This document shows positions 5,992 to 6,370 of a stretch of 6,370 nt of DNA, in pieces. A program made the position numbers and the translations under genes. The notes under the pieces are model-generated. The model did no database searches. It was not told the origin of the DNA and saw only the letters and a list, made by a program, of their open reading frames with translations. Each line of letters begins with the position of its first letter. Positions within the stretch are counted from its first letter, which is position 1. This DNA comes from Chloroflexota bacterium (GTDB lineage: Bacteria; Chloroflexota; Anaerolineae; 4572-78; J111). The DNA lies in NCBI GenBank assembly GCA_003695455.1, contig RFJF01000324.1, positions 1-6,370 on the forward strand. The letters are read 5' to 3'.

Positions 5992-6035
5992 GCCGGCCTG
6001 CCGGGTTTGCTACACGCGGCAGGCCGGCGTTTTTT
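5992..6035 (+). terminator. Strong rho-independent terminator after the CBS gene
   Basis: GCCGGCCTGCC (5992-6002) pairs perfectly with GGCAGGCCGGC (6018-6028), an 11-bp GC-rich stem extendable by one pair (6003 with 6017), around a loop of about 15 bases. One G, then six T residues (6030-6035), follow. It closes transcription of the CBS gene and of any read-through from the liv genes. Confidence 0.93.
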
Positions 6036-6048
6036 AAAGCGCACCTGT

Positions 6049-6077
6049 TTGGCGTGGTCGCGCCAACCGGTTATAAT
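6049..6077 (+). promoter_or_regulatory. Near-consensus sigma70 promoter overlapped by an inverted repeat
   Basis: TTGGCG (6049-6054) and TATAAT (6072-6077) are separated by exactly 17 bases. The -10 is perfect and the -35 matches 4 of 6. The expected start point is near 6084. The -35 hexamer is also the left arm of a perfect inverted repeat, TTGGCG then six bases then CGCCAA (6061-6066), which covers the -35 and part of the spacer. This is where a repressor would compete with RNA polymerase. Confidence 0.82.
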
Positions 6078-6131
6078 ACCCCATCATTTTTAAAGTTTCA
6101 CACCAAATTGTCCAACCGATGTCTGAAATTG

Positions 6132-6137
6132 AAGGAG
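6132..6137 (+). promoter_or_regulatory. Ribosome binding site supporting the ATG at 6149
   Basis: AAGGAG lies 11 bases before the ATG at 6149. The in-frame ATG at 6119 has no such site in front of it. The spacing equals that of the binding-protein gene at 514, so 6149 is preferred, though 6119 cannot be excluded. Confidence 0.55.
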
Positions 6138-6148
6138 CCACGCGCGCA

Positions 6149-6370
6149 ATGGACAAACTTCTTCACAAGCCCAAACTCCGCAACGTCAACGTTCAGCGAA
6201 CCACGCACCAGGGAGAACCCGTCTTTCTTATTCAGGACCAGTTGCAACTCACCGATGCCGCCATTGTGTTGCCCCAACAGCTTGGCCCGCTGGCCGCCCT
6301 GTGCGACGGCCAACACACGCTGCCGGAAATGCGCGCCGAACTGGAACTGCGTTACGGCCTGCGTTTGCCC
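6149..6370 (+). CDS. amrB: Probable AmmeMemoRadiSam system protein B, N-terminal part (partial)
   Basis: The frame stays open to the window edge and gives 74 residues from the ATG at 6149 (84 from the in-frame ATG at 6119). The sequence resembles the N-terminal extension found on many bacterial AmmeMemoRadiSam protein B: a KPKLRNVNV start, a GEPVFLIQD strand, LTDAAIVLPQQLGPLAALCDG, and a helix ending LELRYGLRLP. In full-length members this precedes a Memo-type domain related to extradiol dioxygenases. The family is usually encoded with an AMMECR1-domain protein and a radical-SAM protein, and its biochemical role is still poorly defined. The diagnostic Memo domain and its metal-binding residues lie beyond the window, so the call rests on recalled resemblance of the first domain only. 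The gene has its own promoter (6049-6077) after a terminator, so it starts a new transcription unit. Confidence 0.65.
   Translation, partial: MDKLLHKPKLRNVNVQRTTHQGEPVFLIQDQLQLTDAAIVLPQQLGPLAALCDGQHTLPEMRAELELRYGLRLP

Noticed and set aside
1..6370. CRISPR array, tRNA, rRNA, insertion sequence or phage elements
   Set aside because: No spaced direct repeats, tRNA cloverleaf, transposase or integrase coding sequence, or terminal repeats were seen; gene content is continuous housekeeping transport and regulation.

Overview
The window is a stretch of ordinary bacterial chromosome, all on the + strand, built around one HAAT-type (branched-chain amino acid/amide family) ABC importer. Moderate-to-high GC, a lipoprotein binding protein with a long Ala/Pro/Glu linker, and a probable AmmeMemoRadiSam protein B with an N-terminal extension all suggest a Chloroflexota bacterium, perhaps Anaerolineae-like. 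That placement is inference from style; no marker gene is present.

Layout: (1) 1-72, the last 23 codons of a LuxR/NarL-type HTH regulator. (2) 73-513, a 441-base intergenic region with a strong intrinsic terminator (179-211), an 11-bp tandem repeat, several small inverted repeats, and two hairpins that present Shine-Dalgarno-like sequence in the loop. (3) 514-1854, the substrate-binding lipoprotein. (4) 1855-2063, a gap holding a perfect 14-bp inverted repeat. (5) 2064-5385, permeases livH and livM and ATPases livG and livF, tightly coupled (4-base ATGA overlaps at H/M and M/G, and 12 bases between G and F). (6) 5530-5958, a 142-residue protein of two CBS domains with its own promoter-like sequence and a strong terminator at 5992-6035. 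(7) 6049-6370, a near-consensus promoter (TTGGCG, 17 bp, TATAAT) overlapped by an inverted repeat, then the 5' end of a gene resembling the N-terminal domain of AmmeMemoRadiSam system protein B.

Together the five transport genes encode a complete importer: a lipid-anchored binding protein delivers a small amino-acid-like ligand to a LivH/LivM membrane dimer powered by LivG/LivF. The hairpin between the binding-protein gene and livH fits the common arrangement in which the binding protein is made in excess over the membrane parts. Substrate cannot be fixed from sequence. The CBS protein may sense adenine nucleotides, but a link to the transporter is only positional.

I do not see a new biological system here. 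The points worth a second look are regulatory: the structured leader of the binding-protein gene, the intercistronic hairpin, and the palindrome over the last promoter.
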